A stretch of 64,000 bases of DNA from assembly GCA_943333505.2 (NCBI GenBank), contig CALQTN020000018.1, forward strand, positions 1-64,000, in the 5' to 3' direction. A program made the translations under genes and the position numbers. A model generated the notes under the pieces. That model worked only from the letters and a program-made list of their open reading frames with translations, was not told where the DNA came from and did not search any database. Origin of the DNA: Asaia bogorensis (GTDB taxonomy: Bacteria; Pseudomonadota; Alphaproteobacteria; Acetobacterales; Acetobacteraceae). Below are positions 51,281 through 59,252 of this stretch, piece by piece (within the stretch, counting starts at the first letter, position 1; each line of letters begins with the position of its first letter).

Positions 51281-52477
51281 AAGGCTGGCGAGATACTCCA
51301 TCGCCGCGCCGACCCCACCGGCGCTATGCGGCACGCCGGCAATGCGCAGCGCCATTTCGACCGCGCCCAGGGTGCCCAGCACCATCGGCTCGTTCAGGTC
51401 GCCGAGATGGCCGATGCGGAACACTTTGCCGTTCAGCTTGCCCAGGCCGCCGCCGAGCGAGACGTTGAAGCGCTGGCTGCAAATCTTGCGGATTGCTTCG
51501 GCATCGTGCCCCTCTGGCAGCAGCACTGCGGTGACCGAGTTCGATTCGCGCGTCTTGTTCTGGCAAAACAGTTCCGGCCCGTTATTGCCCGACCAGTGCC
51601 GCACGCAGCGCCGCACCGCTTCGGCGAGGCGGGCATGGCGGGCGAAAACCTCATCGAGGCCTTCTTCGTCAATCAGCCGAATGGACTCGCGCAGGCCAAA
51701 GAACTGGTTGGTTGGCACGGTGCCGATGAAGCTGCGCTGCTTGCGGGCCGACATCGCCTTCCAGCTGAAATAATGCTTGGGCAGGGTCGAGGTCGCCGAT
51801 GCGGCCATCGCCTTGTCGGACACCCCGGTGAACGCCATGCCGGTCGGCAGCATCAGCCCTTTCTGGCTGCCACCCACCACCACGTCGATCTTCCATTCAT
51901 CCATCCGCAGATCGATGCAGCCGAGTGACGATATCGTGTCGACCAGCAGCAGGGCAGGGTGGCCGGCGCCATCCATCGCCGCGCGAATTTGATCAACCGG
52001 CAGGAACATGCCGGTCGAGGTTTCATTCTGAACCACGCAGAGTGCCTTGATGACATGGCCAGTATCGGCGGCGAGGGTTGCGCCGAGGGCCGCAATATCG
52101 ATCCCCTCGCGCCAGTCACAGGCCAGTTTTTCCACCTTCAGCCCGACATCGCGCATCATGCCCGACCAGCTCTCCGAAAACACCCCGGTTTCCGGCACCA
52201 ACACCGTGTCGCCCGCTGACAGCACGTTCACCACGGCGGCTTCCCATGCAGCATGGCCCGATCCGGTGTACATGAACATGTGCTGATTGGTTTTCATGAT
52301 GCGCAGAATGCCGTCCCAGCATTCGTCGTAGAGCTTCATGAATTCCGGCGCATGGAAATCGACCGCATGGTGGCCGATCGCGTGCAGAATGGTCTCGGGG
52401 ATGTTGGTCGGTCCGGGATTGGCGAAAAACAGGCGGCCACGTGGCTTTTTCGGTGCGGCTTGGGCGGTGTCGGACAT
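51278..52477 (-). CDS. Class V aminotransferase (alanine/serine-glyoxylate aminotransferase family)
   Basis: A 399-residue PLP enzyme with FFANPGPTNIPETILHAIGH at the start, YTGSGHAAWEAAVVNVLSAG, ALLLVDTISSLGCIDLRMDE (PLP aspartate D180) and the lysine K206 in VVVGGSQKGLMLPTGMAF. It fits serine-glyoxylate or alanine-glyoxylate aminotransferases, moving amino groups from serine/alanine to glyoxylate. The stop TAG is given by the repeat module. ATG 52477 was used; frames further upstream have no family sequence. Confidence 0.87.
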   Translation of the reverse strand: MSDTAQAAPKKPRGRLFFANPGPTNIPETILHAIGHHAVDFHAPEFMKLYDECWDGILRIMKTNQHMFMYTGSGHAAWEAAVVNVLSAGDTVLVPETGVFSESWSGMMRDVGLKVEKLACDWREGIDIAALGATLAADTGHVIKALCVVQNETSTGMFLPVDQIRAAMDGAGHPALLLVDTISSLGCIDLRMDEWKIDVVVGGSQKGLMLPTGMAFTGVSDKAMAASATSTLPKHYFSWKAMSARKQRSFIGTVPTNQFFGLRESIRLIDEEGLDEVFARHARLAEAVRRCVRHWSGNNGPELFCQNKTRESNSVTAVLLPEGHDAEAIRKICSQRFNVSLGGGLGKLNGKVFRIGHLGDLNEPMVLGTLGAVEMALRIAGVPHSAGGVGAAMEYLASL

Positions 52478-52978
52478 GGATGCTTTCCCTTGAACGTATT
52501 CCCTGCACGATACCGCCAACACCGGAGGGCGGCAAACCGGCCAATCGACAGCAAGCTGCATGGCTGGGCGCCATCGCCGAAACGCGTGTGCGTCGATGGG
52601 CTGTGAACCCCCCCGATAAGAGCTAACCTCGGATTTCCCCGATGTTTCCCGATGGCGGCCGAGAGCAGGAGATTCGCGTCGAAACGGCAAGCAGATCGCC
52701 TGTCACTTGGCGACCAGCGCGATCACCGGACCTCCGGGGTTGGAAGCCGCCAGAAACCGGGGATATCGTTCGCCCAAGATGACCGAATGTAACGGGCATA
52801 TGAGATATGTCAGTTAAACACTCCTTAAGGTATCATAATGTAATTAATAGTACGTTAATGGATCGTGGTCTCTGAAAGGCGCTGGTCCCCAGGCTCTAAC
52901 TCTTTGTTTGATCGCGCGATTCAGACCTTCGTGCGATTCTACCTACGGTCATCACGCTCTAATATAAGGTTCAGAACC
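52478..52978. other. 501-bp intergenic region with an AT-rich stretch and a repeat
   Basis: It contains the promoters of the two divergent neighbours. 52796-52862 is unusually AT-rich for this genome and includes ATAATGTAATTAATAG. 52913-52967 is an inverted copy of the CTAG-type repeat module at 35583 (ATTCAGACCTTCGTG, then TACGGTCATCACGCTCTAAT). No reliable gene was found in the rest. Confidence 0.55.
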
Positions 52979-54874
52979 ATGTGCCTGATCTGCACACCGT
53001 TATTCAAAGCTTATTTCTCTGCCCGCGAGGGGGCTGATCGGGTTGATGCGGGCAGGCGGCGGTTTGTCGCCTCCGGCGTTGGGTTGGTGGCGGCGGCAGT
53101 CAGCGCCCCGGCGCTGTCTGCCCCGGCGCGCCCGCCCATCACCTCCACGCGCGCCGATCTTATCTTTGTGAATGGCGACATCGTCACCGTGGACGAGAAG
53201 ACCCCGACCGCGGAGGCCGTGGCGGTGCGCGACGGGATCATCGTGGGCGTGGGCACCCGCGCCGACATGGAAGCCCAGTTCAAGGGGCCGATGACAAGCC
53301 TGTTCGATCTGGCCGGACGGACCCTCATTCCCGGCTTCATCGACGCGCATTCCCATATCGCGCAATACGAAATGATCTGGGGGACAGCCAATCTCAGCCC
53401 GCCGCCGATGGGGCCAATCCGCTCGGTTGACGATATCGTGCAGGCGCTGCGGGCCTATATCGCCAAAGAGAAGATTCCCCCCGGTGAGGCGGTGTTTGCC
53501 GGGGGCTATGATGACTCGATGCTCGCGGAGCAGCGCCACCCGACACGTGTGGATCTGGACCGGGCATCCGCGCATCATCCGATCGTCATCATACATGCAT
53601 CCGGCCATCTGGTGTCGGCGAATAGCCAGGCGCTGGCGGCGGTTAAAATGACCCGCGACACGCCAGACCCGGCCGGCGGGTTGATCCGGCGGGAGGCGAA
53701 CGGCGCACCCAATGGTGTGGTGGAGGAACTGGCGGCGCTGCCGTTCCTGATGTTGCTCAAGCCGCACACGCTGGAGCAGCGGCTGAAGAATTTACGCGAG
53801 ATCCAGGCCTATTACGTGAGCCTGGGGATCACGACGGCGCAAGACGGGATTTCGATGATGCCGGACGTGGCTCTGCTGCGGGAGGCGGCGAACCGGGACG
53901 AACTGATGATCGATGTGGTCTCCTATCCACGATGGGATCTTTTCAACGATGTCCTTGCCGGAACGAAGGCGCTGAACGTGGCGATCATCCCGCCGGGAAC
54001 GGCTGGGGCGAACGGCCCCACGGTCTATGCCGCTGGCCGCAATGCCGAGATCTCGGCCGATACGGACGTGCTGGTGGGGGTCTATCGCAAGCGGCTGAAG
54101 ATCGGCGGGATCAAGATCACCGCCGATGGCTCGCCGCAGGGTAAGACGGCGTTCCTCACCAAGCCTTATGTCAAGCCACCAGCTGGGACGGGGGCGGATT
54201 ATAAGGGCTATCCCACGGTGACGCAGGCCGAGATGGACAGCTGGTTCGATGTGGCGTGGCAACGCGGACTGCAACTGCTGGTACACTGCAACGGCGACGG
54301 CGCGGCCGATATGATGATTGCCGCCACGCGCAAGGCCTTGGCCGCGCATGGCCCGCGGGACCTGCGCCCGGTGATGATCCATGCGCAGATGATCCGGCCG
54401 GATCAAGTGGATGCGATGGCGGAACTGGGCATCGTGCCAAGCTTCTTCACCGGCCATACATTCTACTGGGGCGACTGGCATATTGCGGAGACGGTGGGCA
54501 AAGAACGCGCATTTGGCATGAGCCCCGCAGCCTCGGCGCTGAAAAAGGGGATTGCCTTCACCAATCACACCGATGCCGGGGTGACGCCGCCGGATCACCT
54601 CATGGCGATGTGGACCGCTGTCAATCGACTCTCGCGCTCTGGCGTGGTGGTTGGGCCGGACGAGCGGATCAGTGCGATGGCGGCGTTGAAGTCGGTGACG
54701 ATCAACGCGGCGCGGCAATATTTCGAGGAGGAGTCGAAGGGCACGATCTCGGTTGGCAAGCGGGCCGACCTGGTGGTGCTTGATCGCAATCCGCTCAAGG
54801 TCGCGCCGACGGCGATCCGCGATATCAAAGTGGCGCACACGCTCAAGGACGGCCGGGTGATCTACTCGGCCTAG
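52979..54874 (+). CDS. Exported YtcJ-type amidohydrolase (amidohydrolase 3)
   Basis: A 631-residue metal-dependent amidohydrolase of PF07969. Metal site and barrel motifs: PGFIDAHSHI, IHASGHLVSANSQAL, LLVHCNGDGAADMMI, IHAQMI, and TNHTDAGVTPPDHL with the final aspartate. ITVGKRADLVVLD-type ending (ISVGKRADLVVLDRNP). The N-terminus is unusual: MCLICTPLF comes first, then GRRRFVASGVGLVAAAV, a twin-arginine-like signal about 28 residues in. Export by Tat is likely. The start at 52979 has AAGG upstream; the longer frame is made of repeat sequence. Substrate unknown (N-acyl amino acids, exoenzyme-type amides). Confidence 0.85.
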   Translation: MCLICTPLFKAYFSAREGADRVDAGRRRFVASGVGLVAAAVSAPALSAPARPPITSTRADLIFVNGDIVTVDEKTPTAEAVAVRDGIIVGVGTRADMEAQFKGPMTSLFDLAGRTLIPGFIDAHSHIAQYEMIWGTANLSPPPMGPIRSVDDIVQALRAYIAKEKIPPGEAVFAGGYDDSMLAEQRHPTRVDLDRASAHHPIVIIHASGHLVSANSQALAAVKMTRDTPDPAGGLIRREANGAPNGVVEELAALPFLMLLKPHTLEQRLKNLREIQAYYVSLGITTAQDGISMMPDVALLREAANRDELMIDVVSYPRWDLFNDVLAGTKALNVAIIPPGTAGANGPTVYAAGRNAEISADTDVLVGVYRKRLKIGGIKITADGSPQGKTAFLTKPYVKPPAGTGADYKGYPTVTQAEMDSWFDVAWQRGLQLLVHCNGDGAADMMIAATRKALAAHGPRDLRPVMIHAQMIRPDQVDAMAELGIVPSFFTGHTFYWGDWHIAETVGKERAFGMSPAASALKKGIAFTNHTDAGVTPPDHLMAMWTAVNRLSRSGVVVGPDERISAMAALKSVTINAARQYFEEESKGTISVGKRADLVVLDRNPLKVAPTAIRDIKVAHTLKDGRVIYSA

Positions 54875-54907
54875 TCTTACTGCGTCATAAAATAGGATGA
54901 CACGGTA

Positions 54908-55016
54908 AGACTAGAACGCGATCACCGAAGGCGTGAAGCATGCGATCAGACAAACACTTCTGGCGCATGCTGTCCGCTGGGCCTTCCAGCGGACAGCTAC
55001 GCAGAGGCCGCTCTGC
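54908..55016. repeat. Repeat fragment followed by two strong hairpins
   Basis: CTAGAACGCGATCACC and AAGCATGCGATCAGAC are decayed CTAG-type repeat pieces. Then comes a perfect 12-bp stem (GCTGTCCGCTGG, 54969-54980; CCAGCGGACAGC, 54986-54997; loop GCCTT) and a 6-bp stem (GCAGAG/CTCTGC, 55001-55016). Neither is followed by a T-run, so they are not ordinary intrinsic terminators. Confidence 0.7.
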
Positions 55017-55132
55017 CTCAGTTCTTTGCGTTGCCCCCCGCACCCGGATCGAGCCGCATCACCGAATCTGATTCGCTGCGTAGCTCGATACAAGCTAAGA
55101 GCACGCAACTGCACTATTGTATGAGGGCGCAA

Positions 55133-56272
55133 ATGGCTTCCGAACATCACACGACCGGACTGCAACTGCATTCGCTGGTGAAATCCACCGGCACGCTCGA
55201 ACTTTCGCTGGCCGAAATCGCAACGGCGGCGCCTGGCGCGGACGATGTGGTGATCCGCATTGAAGCATCGCCGATCAACCCGTCCGATCTCGGGCTGCTG
55301 CTGGGCGCTGCCGACATGAGCACCGCAATTGTGACCGGAACCGCCGCCCGCCCAGTGCTGACCGCGGCAATCCCGCCGGCCCTGATGCGGGCGATGGCTG
55401 GCCGGGCTGACGAAAGCATGCCGGTTGGCAATGAAGGTGCGGGCATCGTGGTCGCTGCCGGCGCCAACGCCCAGGCATTGCTCGGCAAGATGGTCGCGGT
55501 GTTCGGCGGCGCGATGTATGCGCAATATCGGGTGATGCCGGCCGCCCAATGCCTGGTGCTGCCGGAAGGCACCACCGCGGCCGAAGGCGCGTCCTGCTTC
55601 GTCAACCCGCTGACCGCGCTCGGCATGGTCGGCACCATGCGGCGTGAAGGTCATACCGCGCTGGTGCACACTGCGGCCGCCTCGAACCTTGGCCAGATGC
55701 TCAACAAGATCTGCCTCGAAGACGGCGTCGCCCTGGTGAACATCGTCCGCAGTGCCGAACAGGAAGCCCTGCTGCGCGGCATTGGCGCAGTCCATGTCTG
55801 CAATTCCAGCCTGCCGAGCTTCATGGATGACCTGATCAAGGCGCTGATCGCCACCGGCGCCACCTTGGCCTTCGACGCAACCGGCGGCGGTAAACTCGCC
55901 GGGCAGATCCTGACCGGCATGGAAGCGGCAGCCAATGCGACCGCCAAAACCTATAGCCGCTACGGTTCGACCACCCATAAGCAGGTCTATATCTATGGCG
56001 GCCTCAATACTGCGCCGACCGAGTTCACCCGTGGCTTCGGGATGGCCTGGGGCATTGGCGGCTGGCTGCTGATGCCATACCTCGCCAAGGTCGGGCAGGC
56101 CGAGGTCGCCAAGATGTATGCCCGCGTGGTCGCCGGGCTGAAGACGACCTTCGCCAGCCATTACACAGGCGAATTGTCCCTGGCCGAAACACTGCAACTG
56201 GACAAGATTGCCATCTATAACCGGCGCGCGACCGGGGAGAAGTTCCTGATCTGCCCGAACAAGGGCGTCTGA
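55133..56272 (+). CDS. Zinc-type alcohol dehydrogenase/quinone oxidoreductase-like protein
   Basis: A 379-residue medium-chain dehydrogenase-like protein. N-terminal GroES-like domain with VIRIEASPINPSDLGLLLGA and VGNEGAGIVVAAGANAQALL; nucleotide-binding part with ALVHTAAASNLGQMLNKICL and DATGGGKLAGQIL. No catalytic zinc ligands (GHE-type) are seen, so it probably reduces quinones or alpha,beta-unsaturated carbonyls with NADPH. ATG 55133 has GAGGG a few bases upstream; ATG 55121 is an alternative. Confidence 0.85.
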   Translation: MASEHHTTGLQLHSLVKSTGTLELSLAEIATAAPGADDVVIRIEASPINPSDLGLLLGAADMSTAIVTGTAARPVLTAAIPPALMRAMAGRADESMPVGNEGAGIVVAAGANAQALLGKMVAVFGGAMYAQYRVMPAAQCLVLPEGTTAAEGASCFVNPLTALGMVGTMRREGHTALVHTAAASNLGQMLNKICLEDGVALVNIVRSAEQEALLRGIGAVHVCNSSLPSFMDDLIKALIATGATLAFDATGGGKLAGQILTGMEAAANATAKTYSRYGSTTHKQVYIYGGLNTAPTEFTRGFGMAWGIGGWLLMPYLAKVGQAEVAKMYARVVAGLKTTFASHYTGELSLAETLQLDKIAIYNRRATGEKFLICPNKGV

Positions 56273-56288
56273 TCTTCTCGACATGGCG

Positions 56289-56324
56289 CCTCATCTGACT
56301 AGGTATAATCCTAGTCAGATGAGG
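56289..56324. promoter_or_regulatory. 36-bp perfect palindrome containing the antitoxin promoter -10 box
   Basis: Arms CCTCATCTGACTAGG (56289-56303) and CCTAGTCAGATGAGG (56310-56324) are exact inverted copies of 15 bp around TATAAT (56304-56309), a consensus -10 hexamer. The right arm also carries the GAGG ribosome binding site for the ATG at 56334. A -35-like TCGACA is at about 56278 (20-bp spacing). This is the layout expected for an autoregulated toxin-antitoxin operon. Confidence 0.88.
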
Positions 56325-56333
56325 TTCGGTCTC

Positions 56334-56591
56334 ATGAACGCCTGGTCGGTCCAAGACGCCAAAGCCCGCTTCAGCGAGTTTCTCGACACCTGCATCGCCG
56401 AAGGCCCGCAGATTGTCACCAAGCGTGGTGCGGCTGCGGCCGTACTGGTACCGCTCGCGGAGTGGGAGCGGCTGCAGCGTGTGGCGCGGCCGAGCCTGAA
56501 GGAATTGCTGCTCGCGCCAAGTCCGCGCAGCGATCTTGATCTGCCAGCACGCGGCGGCTTGCGGCGTCGCGCGCCGGAGCCATTGGGCTAG
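56334..56591 (+). CDS. Phd/YefM-family antitoxin
   Basis: An 85-residue antitoxin. The N-terminal DNA-binding/dimer domain reads NAWSVQDAKARFSEFLDTCI and GPQIVTKRGAAAAVLVPLAEWE, the standard PhdYeFM pattern; the C-terminal tail (SDLDLPARGGLRRRAPEPLG) should wrap the toxin. The ATG at 56334 is preferred; ATG 56319 lies in the operator. It should repress its own promoter through the 36-bp palindrome. The toxin gene follows after six bases but is frameshifted. Confidence 0.9.
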   Translation: MNAWSVQDAKARFSEFLDTCIAEGPQIVTKRGAAAAVLVPLAEWERLQRVARPSLKELLLAPSPRSDLDLPARGGLRRRAPEPLG

Positions 56592-56597
56592 CGCCGC

Positions 56598-57009
56598 GTG
56601 TACCTCCTCGATACCAACGTCATTTCCGCGTTACGCAAAACCCGTCCGCATGGCGCGGTGCTTGCCTGGATCGGTGGCGTTGCGGATGCCGATTTGTATA
56701 TCTCGGCCGTGACCGTCGGCGAAATCGAGGCGGGGATCGAGATGACCCGCACCCAGGACAAGGTCAAAGCGGCAGGCATTGAAGCATGGCTCGACCAAGT
56801 CGCCGCGACCTACAATATCCTGCCGATGGATGCGCGCCGTTCGCGTCTGGGCGCGGTTGATGTATCGGCAATCCGACCAACTCCTGGAAGACGCAATGAT
56901 CGCGGCCACGGCGACGGTGCATAACCTCGTGGTGGTAACCCGCAATATCCGCGATTTCGACCTGCTTGGCGCGAAATGCCTGGATCCGTTTATCCCGCCG
57001 ACCAACTGA
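56598..57009 (+). pseudogene. vapC: VapC-type PIN-domain toxin with a frameshift
   Basis: The GTG at 56598 opens a PIN-domain frame with LLDTNVISALRKTRP (D5) and VGEIEAGIEM (E42) that runs to a stop near 56924 with nonsense after PMDARR. The missing half is in another frame from about 56830: RVWARLMYRQSDQLLEDAMI and AATATVHNLVVVTRNIRDFD, holding the last two metal-binding acidic sites. Joining the frames near 56830-56845 (a one-base loss) gives a normal VapC of about 137 residues. As it stands the ribonuclease site is incomplete. The antitoxin is intact. Confidence 0.85.
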
Positions 57010-57574
57010 TCGGGCGCAAATCTTTCGGCAAATAGAGCGGATGCACCGGGACACCGTGCTTGGACAAGCGGAGCACAGAAAGCTTCGTGCCGGCTGCACG
57101 AAGCGCGGTGCACACGGCCTCGGCATGCATCTGCAACCCTTTCGGCAATTGCCCATGGGCGATCACCGTGACATCGGCCTCGCTCGCCATTCCGATGATC
57201 GCCGCGATATTACCCGGCCCAACCGGATCATCCACGCCAAGCAACACTGTCTTGTCGGTGGCGCGATAGGCACAGACATTGCCGACATAAAGCCGCCCGT
57301 AACCCCAGTCCCGCACGAAACCCATGCAGCGCGCCACCGTCGGATCGTTGACCTGCTCATCGGCGGTGCTGGGGTTCATCATCACAAACAGTGCCGATGG
57401 CAGCCCAGCATCCCAAGTCCGTGACAACGTAAACCGATAGCGCCGGCAATCCGAAAACCGTGCCACTGACACCACATCGGCCGCCACGTTAAGCCTTACT
57501 TTGCCGCCGGGATCATGATCTTGCATGCGCAGGTGATGGCCGATTGCCATCCGCCGCGCAAGCATGGGGTTCAC
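56990..57574 (-). CDS. DUF1643 family protein
   Basis: A 194-residue protein of DUF1643, with YRFTLSRTWDAGLPSALFVM, MNPSTADEQVNDPTVARC, FVRDWGYGRLYVGNVCAYRA and a late VLRLSKHGVPVHPLYLPKD. Function unknown; members occur scattered on chromosomes and phages. Its 3' end overlaps the end of the vapC remnant by 20 bp on the opposite strand. The start is uncertain: ATG 57550 or 57526 would shorten the N-tail, which carries little conserved sequence. Confidence 0.78.
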   Translation of the reverse strand: MNPMLARRMAIGHHLRMQDHDPGGKVRLNVAADVVSVARFSDCRRYRFTLSRTWDAGLPSALFVMMNPSTADEQVNDPTVARCMGFVRDWGYGRLYVGNVCAYRATDKTVLLGVDDPVGPGNIAAIIGMASEADVTVIAHGQLPKGLQMHAEAVCTALRAAGTKLSVLRLSKHGVPVHPLYLPKDLRPISWSAG

Positions 57575-57623
57575 TCATTCAATCGGCTTCGAATGGACGG
57601 ATAAAGCTGATAGTGAAAGCAAG
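57573..57623. repeat. Diverged copy of the 64-bp hairpin unit
   Basis: CTCATTCAATCGGCTTCGAA, TGGACGGATAAAGCTGATAG and TGAAAGCAAG. It is degenerate compared with 16049-16240, and the AP-rich coding stub at 57579 ends inside it. Confidence 0.78.
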
Positions 57624-57794
57624 CCCCCAAAGCCGCCGGCCGCGCGGGCCTTCGGCTTCAAGGGCGCGCGCCTGCGCGCGAAATTCACCGTCCGGCACGC
57701 GGCTGATCCAGATCGCCGGATCAACCGCGGCACGATTCGCGGCCAGTGCCGTTTGGGCGGATAGCAACGGGCCTGGGTATTTTTTGCCATTCAT
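57579..57794 (-). pseudogene. N-terminal remnant of an allophanate hydrolase/amidase-like gene
   Basis: The 71-codon frame carries AAVDPAIWISRVPDGEFRAQ, ARALEAEGPRGRRLWGLAF, which matches the N-terminal part of allophanate hydrolases and related amidases (…DPAIWI…, EGP…LWGLPFAVKDN). After LWGLAF the reading frame enters the hairpin repeat and ends TISFIRPFEAD. The expected amidase core is absent, so the repeat marks the break. Identification is by memory of the family; the fragment is short. Confidence 0.55.
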
Positions 57795-57808
57795 ACTCAG
57801 GCGTTAGC

Positions 57809-57842
57809 GCGTGATGACCGCGCCTATCAGCGGTCATCACGC
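57809..57842. repeat. Palindromic repeat (GTGATGACC type)
   Basis: GCGTGATGACCG and CGGTCATCACGC are exact inverted halves around CGCCTATCAG. Related to 35646-35689 and 3255-3285. It lies 22 bp after the binding-protein stop and may also work as a terminator-like hairpin. Confidence 0.78.
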
Positions 57843-57864
57843 TCGTGGCAAGCATTATGCCATG

Positions 57865-59082
57865 TCAGGCCTTGATGAGTGACCCGAACAATACCCAGCT
57901 CGCCCCATCCCAACGCTGCAACTGCAACTGCGTCATCGGATTGTGCTGGGTCGGGCTGGTGTTGATCTTGATCCCGGGCAGCCAGACCGGCACTTCGAGG
58001 TCATGGATCGCATTGGCCTGGCGCATCATGTTTTCCCGCGACAGATCATTGCCGCATTGCTTGAGCACCTGGTGCATCATCGCCGCCCAGCCGAATCCGG
58101 TGAGGTAGGCGGCATCGCCGGCTTCCGAGCCCGGCAGGTATTTCGCCATGAAGGCGCGGTAGATATTCATCCCTGCATCGGCCTTCCAGGTCGGGTCGTT
58201 GGGGTCCTTGAAATAGGCGGCGCTGAGCAGGCCGACCGCCTTTTCTACGCCGGCCGGCTTCAACACCGCCGAAACCGAGATTGCGACATTGGCGAGGAAA
58301 TGCATCGGGTGCCAGTCGAGGTCATGGATCTTGCGGATGATCTGGGCGGCGAATTTTGGCGTCACCGCACTCAGCAGGACATCGGCGCCAGAGCCTTTCA
58401 TCGTCACCGCCTGACTGTCGATGGTCGGGTCGGTCACTTCGTACGACACTGACGACACCACCATCTTGTCGAAGCGGGCGCCAAGCCCGTCTTTCAGCCC
58501 GGTGATGTAATCCTTGCCGAGATCGTCATTCTGCCAAAGGATCGCGATCTTGGCATTGGGTTTATGCTCGAGGATATATTTGGCATAAATTGCCCCCTCG
58601 ACCCGGTAGCTCGGCGGGCCGGCCATGCATAGCGGCAATTCGACATGGTTGCCCCAACGGCTGGCGCCGCTGGAAATGAACAGGTTCGGCACGCCTTTGG
58701 CATGGAGATATTTGACGATTGCCGCGTTCGGCGCGGTGCCGAGTGATGCGAAAATCGCCGAAACCTCGTCCTGCTCGACCAACCTGCGGGTCATTTCGAC
58801 GGTTTTGGCTGGCGCGTAGCCATCATCGAGCGAGATCAGGTTGATCTTGCGACCGTTCACTCCACCTGCATCATTGACCATCTGGAAATAGGCGAGTTCG
58901 GCACGGCCGACCGCGCCGTAGGCCGAGGCTGGGCCGCTATAGGGCTGGGTCTGGCCGAGCTTGATCTCGGTATCGGTGATGCCCTTCGGCTGGGCGCGCA
59001 GCACTGCGGGCATGGCAAGTGTGGCGGCGGTCGCGCCGAGCAAGGTACGGCGGTTGATCGGCAAATGTCTTGAATTGGTCAT
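57865..59082 (-). CDS. Branched-chain amino acid/amide-type ABC substrate-binding protein (LivK-like)
   Basis: A 405-residue periplasmic protein with a twin-arginine-type signal (INRRTLLGATAATLAMPAVL, cleaved after RAQ) and a type I binding fold: ITDTEIKLGQTQPYSGPASA, VNGRKINLISLDDGYAP and IAILWQNDDLGKDYITGLKD. It probably serves an ABC importer for an amino acid, amide or aromatic acid; no permease genes are next to it. 170 bp separate it from phaC. Confidence 0.86.
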   Translation of the reverse strand: MTNSRHLPINRRTLLGATAATLAMPAVLRAQPKGITDTEIKLGQTQPYSGPASAYGAVGRAELAYFQMVNDAGGVNGRKINLISLDDGYAPAKTVEMTRRLVEQDEVSAIFASLGTAPNAAIVKYLHAKGVPNLFISSGASRWGNHVELPLCMAGPPSYRVEGAIYAKYILEHKPNAKIAILWQNDDLGKDYITGLKDGLGARFDKMVVSSVSYEVTDPTIDSQAVTMKGSGADVLLSAVTPKFAAQIIRKIHDLDWHPMHFLANVAISVSAVLKPAGVEKAVGLLSAAYFKDPNDPTWKADAGMNIYRAFMAKYLPGSEAGDAAYLTGFGWAAMMHQVLKQCGNDLSRENMMRQANAIHDLEVPVWLPGIKINTSPTQHNPMTQLQLQRWDGASWVLFGSLIKA

Positions 59083-59252
59083 TGAACGCTCCCGTCTGTC
59101 TATGGATCGCAGCGCTGTCTGCGCCTTGATGGCCAGTGTTCACTAATTCACTGCCGTAAGCCAGGGCCGAACGCGCTGCAGCAGCCATCAGGTCGCCGCA
59201 ATTGGCATTTGGCCAGGACTAAGGCGCGTGGGTTGGTCGGATTTTGCGGCGG

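Noticed and set aside
53792-54838. 348-residue minus-strand frame
   Set aside because: Antisense to the amidohydrolase; Arg/His-rich without domains.
54911-56284. 457-residue minus-strand frame
   Set aside because: Antisense to the oxidoreductase gene; long only because of GC-rich codon bias.
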